This document shows, one piece after another, positions 61,043-64,000 of a stretch of 64,000 nt of DNA. This DNA is from Xanthomonas campestris pv. badrii (GTDB lineage Bacteria; Pseudomonadota; Gammaproteobacteria; Xanthomonadales; Xanthomonadaceae). The DNA is taken from assembly GCF_012848175.1 (NCBI RefSeq), contig NZ_CP051651.1, forward strand, positions 372,001-436,000, written 5' to 3'. The notes beneath the pieces are model-generated. The model was not told where the DNA came from. It made no database searches and saw only the letters and a list, made by a program, of their open reading frames with translations. The stretch's first letter is position 1; every line of letters starts with the position of its first letter. Both the position numbers and the translations under genes were made by a program.

Positions 61043-61068
61043 GCGCAGCCGTCCTTTCGGAGATCCAC

Positions 61069-61533
61069 ATGCAGTCCATCCAGTCTCTTGCCTCTGCCGG
61101 CGCGCGTCCGCTGCGTGGTCGCGCGCGCGGCTTCACCCTGGTCGAGTTGATGGTGGTCATCGTCATCATCGGCCTGCTCGCCACCGTGGTGATGATCAAC
61201 GTGATGCCCAGCCAGGACCGCGCCATGGTCGAGAAGGCGCGCGCCGATGTCGCGGTGCTGGAGCAGGCGCTGGAAACCTATCGCCTGGACAACCTCACCT
61301 ATCCCACCACCGAACAGGGCCTGCAGGCCCTGCTCACCGCGCCGAGTGGTCTGGCCCGGCCGGAGCGCTACCGGCAAGGCGGCTATATCCGCCGCTTGCC
61401 CGAAGACCCGTGGGGGCATGCGTACCAGTATCGCCGCCCGGGTCGCACTGGCGGCTTCGATGTGTATTCCTTCGGTGCCGATGGGGCCGAAGGCGGCGAT
61501 GCCGACAACGCCGATATCGGCAACTGGCGCTGA
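61069..61533 (+). CDS. gspG: Major pseudopilin GspG (XcsG-like)
   Basis: This 154-residue prepilin has a 21-residue basic leader ending RARG and the prepilin peptidase site G21|F22 with FTLVELMVVIVIIGLLATVV (Glu at +5). The C-terminal pseudopilin domain has the calcium-site region PEDPWGHAYQYR and the end FSFGADG-like YSFGADGAEGGDADNADI, typical of GspG. GGAG at 61059-61062 favours the ATG at 61069 over the in-frame TTG at 61039. Confidence 0.96.
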   Translation: MQSIQSLASAGARPLRGRARGFTLVELMVVIVIIGLLATVVMINVMPSQDRAMVEKARADVAVLEQALETYRLDNLTYPTTEQGLQALLTAPSGLARPERYRQGGYIRRLPEDPWGHAYQYRRPGRTGGFDVYSFGADGAEGGDADNADIGNWR

Positions 61534-61542
61534 GACACGCGC

Positions 61543-62043
61543 GTGCCGATCGCACCGGTCATCGTGCAGCGATGCGTACGACGCCACGGGCGTGTGGGCA
61601 CGCGTGGTTTCACCTTGCTGGAAGTATTGGCCGTGCTGGTCATCACCGCGCTGGCCAGCACGCTGGTGGCGATGACGCTGCCCGACACCCGGCCTGATCT
61701 GCACGACCAGGCCGACGAATTGGCCAGCGCGCTGATCAACGCGCGCGACGACGCCATCCTGAGCCTGCGCATGGTGGAGGTGATCGTCGATACCGGCGGC
61801 TACACCTTCCGTCGTCAGGCGCGGCAGCAGTGGGTGGCACCGGACGAAAAACCTTTCGTCGCCACACGCTGGCCGGCCGGTGTGCAGGCACAGCTGCCAG
61901 CCGGTGCCACGCAGCTGAGCGTGCGCTTCGACCCCACCGGGGCGGCCACGCCGCAACGCATCGCCCTGGGCGACGGGCAGCAACAGCGACAGGTGCTGGT
62001 CGATGCCGCCGGCGGAGTACGCGTCGATGCGCCGCGTCGGTAA
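61543..62043 (+). CDS. gspH: Minor pseudopilin GspH (XcsH-like)
   Basis: This 166-residue protein has a prepilin cleavage motif TRG|FTLLEVLAVLVITALA near residue 22. A GspH-type beta domain follows (DQADELASALINARDDAILS, VDTGGYTFRRQARQQW). GTG at 61543 gives a leader of normal length; an ATG a few codons on is also possible. Nine bp after gspG, and overlaps gspI. Confidence 0.88.
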   Translation: MPIAPVIVQRCVRRHGRVGTRGFTLLEVLAVLVITALASTLVAMTLPDTRPDLHDQADELASALINARDDAILSLRMVEVIVDTGGYTFRRQARQQWVAPDEKPFVATRWPAGVQAQLPAGATQLSVRFDPTGAATPQRIALGDGQQQRQVLVDAAGGVRVDAPRR

Positions 62044-62404
62044 TCGCCAGGCCGCGGCCGGCTTTTCGCTGCTGGAATTGATGGTGGCACTGGCCATCTT
62101 CGGCATGGCGGTGGTCGGGCTATTGAATCTCTCCGGCGAAAGCACGCGCACGGCGGTGGTGCTGGAAGAACGCGCACTGGCGGCCGTGGTGGCGGAAAAC
62201 CAGGCGATCGAGGCGATGCTTGCCCCCACTGCCGCTGCGCTGGCGCCTGCCCGCGGGCAGGAACTGCTGGGTGGCCGCAGCTGGGACTGGCAGCGCCAGG
62301 CCGTGCCGGCCAGCGCCGGCATGGTGCGTCTGGAGGTGCAGGTGCGTGCCGCAGGCCAGACGCAGGAAATCGCCAGCCTGAGCGTGTTGCGGAGCGTGCA
62401 ATGA
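62027..62404 (+). CDS. gspI: Minor pseudopilin GspI (XcsI-like)
   Basis: This 125-residue protein has prepilin motif AAG|FSLLELMVALAIFGMAVVG near residue 13. The GspI pattern VAENQAIEAML and GQELLGGRSWDWQRQ follows. GspI, GspJ and GspK form the pseudopilus tip. Overlaps gspH by 17 bp and gspJ by 4 bp. Confidence 0.9.
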   Translation: MRRVGNRQAAAGFSLLELMVALAIFGMAVVGLLNLSGESTRTAVVLEERALAAVVAENQAIEAMLAPTAAALAPARGQELLGGRSWDWQRQAVPASAGMVRLEVQVRAAGQTQEIASLSVLRSVQ

Positions 62405-63003
62405 GCCGCCCACCTCGCGCGGCCGGCTTCACCCTGATCGAGCTGCTGGTGGCGCTGGCGGTCTTCGCGCTGGTGGCAGCTGCGGCGGTGGTGGTGATGC
62501 GCCAGAGCATCGATCAACGCGATGCGGTCCGCCAACGCTTGCAGCAGGTGCGCGATTTCCAGCTGGCCCATGGCCTGCTGCGCAGCGATCTGCAACAGGC
62601 CGCGGTGCGGCGCACGCGCAATGGCGATGGCAGCGCCGCGCGCACGGCCTTCATCGCCAGTGCGCCGGGAACCCAGGGGCCGTTGTTCGGCTTCGTGCGG
62701 CGCGGCTGGAGCAACCCGGATCGGGTGGCACGCGCCTCGCTGCAATATGTGGAGTACCGCGTGGTCGAAGGACGCCTGGAGCGCAGTGCGCGCCCGGCAC
62801 TGGATGGTGCGGCGGCCGCAGCGCCGCAGGTGCTGCTGCGTGGCGTGCGCTCGGCGGTGGTGGTATTTCATTACCGCGCGCAATGGAGCGATGGCTGGAG
62901 CGGCGGGCTGGAAGCGCTGCCGGATGCGATCTCGCTGGAGCTGGACCTGGAGCAATGGGGACGTGTGCGGCAAGTGTTCCTGCTGCCGGAGGGGCGCGCA
63001 TGA
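62401..63003 (+). CDS. gspJ: Minor pseudopilin GspJ (XcsJ-like)
   Basis: This 200-residue protein has prepilin motif AAG|FTLIELLVALAVFALVAAA near residue 9. RDFQLAHGLLRSDLQQAAVR, GPLFGFVRRGWSNPD and LQYVEYRVVEGRLERSARP are typical of GspJ. It has ATGA overlaps on both sides. Confidence 0.92.
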   Translation: MSRPPRAAGFTLIELLVALAVFALVAAAAVVVMRQSIDQRDAVRQRLQQVRDFQLAHGLLRSDLQQAAVRRTRNGDGSAARTAFIASAPGTQGPLFGFVRRGWSNPDRVARASLQYVEYRVVEGRLERSARPALDGAAAAAPQVLLRGVRSAVVVFHYRAQWSDGWSGGLEALPDAISLELDLEQWGRVRQVFLLPEGRA

Positions 63004-63992
63004 GGGCGTTGCGTGCACCTGCGCGGCAACGCGGCGTCGCATTGTTGACGGTGTTGCTGCTGGTGGCGGTGATGACGCTGCTGATGGTCGCGGTGCTGGA
63101 CGATCTGCGCTTTGGCCTGCGCCGTAGCGGCAATGGCGAGGCGATGACGCAGGCGCAGTGGTATGCGCTGGGGAGCGAGACCCTCGCGCGGCAACGCCTG
63201 CAGGCGCTGGCCAGGCGCGACCCGCTGCGCACCACGCTCGATGGCGGCTGGAACGATCAGCCGGTCACCTTCCCGCTGGACGATGGCATGGTGAGCGTAC
63301 GGCTGCGCGACCGTGGCAGCTGTTTCAACCTCAATAGCGTGGTCGCCGGCGCGCCCGAGCAATGGCAGCGCAGCGACGACGGTGCGCGCCAGTACCAGGC
63401 CCTGCTGGAGGCAGTGGGCATCACGCCACCACAGGCGCAGGCCCTGACCGATGCGCTGGTGGACTGGATCGACAGCGACAACCAACCCGGCGCGCACGGC
63501 GCGGAAGACGCGCAGTATCTGCAATCGGCGGTGCCGCTGCGGACCGGTGCGACCCTGCTGGCCGGTGTCAGCGAGCTGGGCGCCATCGCCGGCTACACCC
63601 CCGCACGCATCGCGCTGCTGCAGCCCTATCTGTGTGCGCTACCGGAAGGGCGGCTGTCGCCGGTCAACATCAACACGCTGCGCCTGCAGGATGCGCCGGT
63701 GCTGGTGGCGCTGACCGAAGGCCGGCTGGAACTGGCGGCCGCACGCCGGGTGATCGCCGCACGCCCGGCCGGCGGATGGCGCGATCCGGCGGTGTTCTTC
63801 AACACGCCGGCCCTGCTGCACGTCGCACCGTCGAACGCAGTGCTGCAGCAGGTGCAGTTGCGCACCACGTATTTCTCCCTCGTCAGCGAAGTCGAGCATG
63901 CCGGTGCGCAGGTCATGCTCGAAGCCTTGCTGCAGCAAGACCCGGCCGGCCGCGTGCTGCTGGTGGCGCGCCAATGGAGCCCCGACCAATGA
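63000..63992 (+). CDS. gspK: Minor pseudopilin GspK (XcsK-like)
   Basis: This 330-residue protein has a basic leader and the segment RQRG|VALLTVLLLVAVMTLLMV, lacking the Glu at +5, as is normal for GspK. The large alpha domain typical of the tip protein contains FNLNSVV, ALVDWIDSDNQPG, GVSELGAI and SPVNINTL. It caps the pseudopilus. It overlaps gspJ and the next gene by 4 bp each. Confidence 0.93.
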   Translation: MRALRAPARQRGVALLTVLLLVAVMTLLMVAVLDDLRFGLRRSGNGEAMTQAQWYALGSETLARQRLQALARRDPLRTTLDGGWNDQPVTFPLDDGMVSVRLRDRGSCFNLNSVVAGAPEQWQRSDDGARQYQALLEAVGITPPQAQALTDALVDWIDSDNQPGAHGAEDAQYLQSAVPLRTGATLLAGVSELGAIAGYTPARIALLQPYLCALPEGRLSPVNINTLRLQDAPVLVALTEGRLELAAARRVIAARPAGGWRDPAVFFNTPALLHVAPSNAVLQQVQLRTTYFSLVSEVEHAGAQVMLEALLQQDPAGRVLLVARQWSPDQ

Positions 63993-64000
63993 GTAGTACC
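63989..64000 (+). CDS. Start of next secretion gene, expected gspL (cut by window edge)
   Basis: The ATG at 63989 overlaps the gspK stop (ATGA), and only four codons (MSST) are visible. By the conserved order the gene should be gspL. The assignment rests on position only. Confidence 0.5.

Noticed and set aside
61039..61068. TTG start for gspG overlapping the gspF stop
   Set aside because: GGAG at 61059-61062 sits at ideal distance from the ATG at 61069, which also gives a normal prepilin leader.

Overview
The window is about 65% G+C, is densely packed with short gene overlaps, and is typical of a plant-associated Xanthomonas chromosome. Supporting signs are a secreted GH28 polygalacturonase, a second type II secretion system in the gene order C-D-E-F-G-H-I-J-K (as in the xcs cluster), TonB-dependent receptors, and interspersed GATTCCC-type and CCCTCATCCGCCCC-type palindromic repeats. 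I cannot fix the species from the sequence. There are no rRNA or tRNA genes, no CRISPR array and no prophage. One intact insertion sequence is present.

Layout. (1) 1-7692: the end of an ankyrin-repeat gene, a lipoprotein cytochrome c of the cL/XoxG type, a YncE-like beta-propeller lipoprotein, a class III alcohol dehydrogenase-like protein with an altered zinc site, a TonB-dependent receptor, and a convergent AcoR-type enhancer-binding regulator. Together they look like a periplasmic PQQ-linked alcohol oxidation module, but the quinoprotein itself is not in the window. (2) 7693-9200: repeats and a PfkB-family kinase. (3) 9478-15602: the rod-shape operon mreB-mreC-mreD-mrdA-rodA. (4) 15904-21807: polygalacturonase, then the wall enzymes mltB, rlpA and a D,D-carboxypeptidase gene. 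(5) 21827-23223: an IS4-family element that has landed inside the terminator of the carboxypeptidase gene. (6) 23334-29174: lpxR-like lipid A deacylase, ybeD-lipB-lipA (lipoate synthesis), and prc-like tail-specific protease.

(7) 29259-32096: a TSUP permease with a divergent LysR regulator, and a secreted endonuclease/exonuclease/phosphatase-fold protein. (8) 32274-37041: an NAD-salvage block (nadM-Nudix, nadV) followed tightly by a radical SAM protein and an unusual methyltransferase-nucleotidyltransferase fusion. nadM and nadV each carry the same leader hairpin. This is the best candidate for an undescribed system in the window. (9) 37115-42494: envelope and stress proteins, 6-phosphogluconate dehydrogenase, a Gfo/Idh/MocA oxidoreductase and a BON protein. 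(10) 42732-46534: a three-gene phosphorelay. (11) 46626-49560: folK, pteridine reductase, MidA-type methyltransferase, VanZ-like protein. (12) 49561-50062: two palindromic repeat elements. (13) 50063-64000: a 2OG-Fe(II) oxygenase, then a beta-helix surface lipoprotein, a TonB-dependent receptor and the type II secretion genes gspC to gspK, with gspL starting at the right edge. The leaders of the lipoprotein/receptor unit and of the secretion operon share a 12-bp motif with Pho-box-like features, which suggests co-regulation.

Many long reading frames lie antisense to these genes. They are consequences of high G+C and were not annotated.
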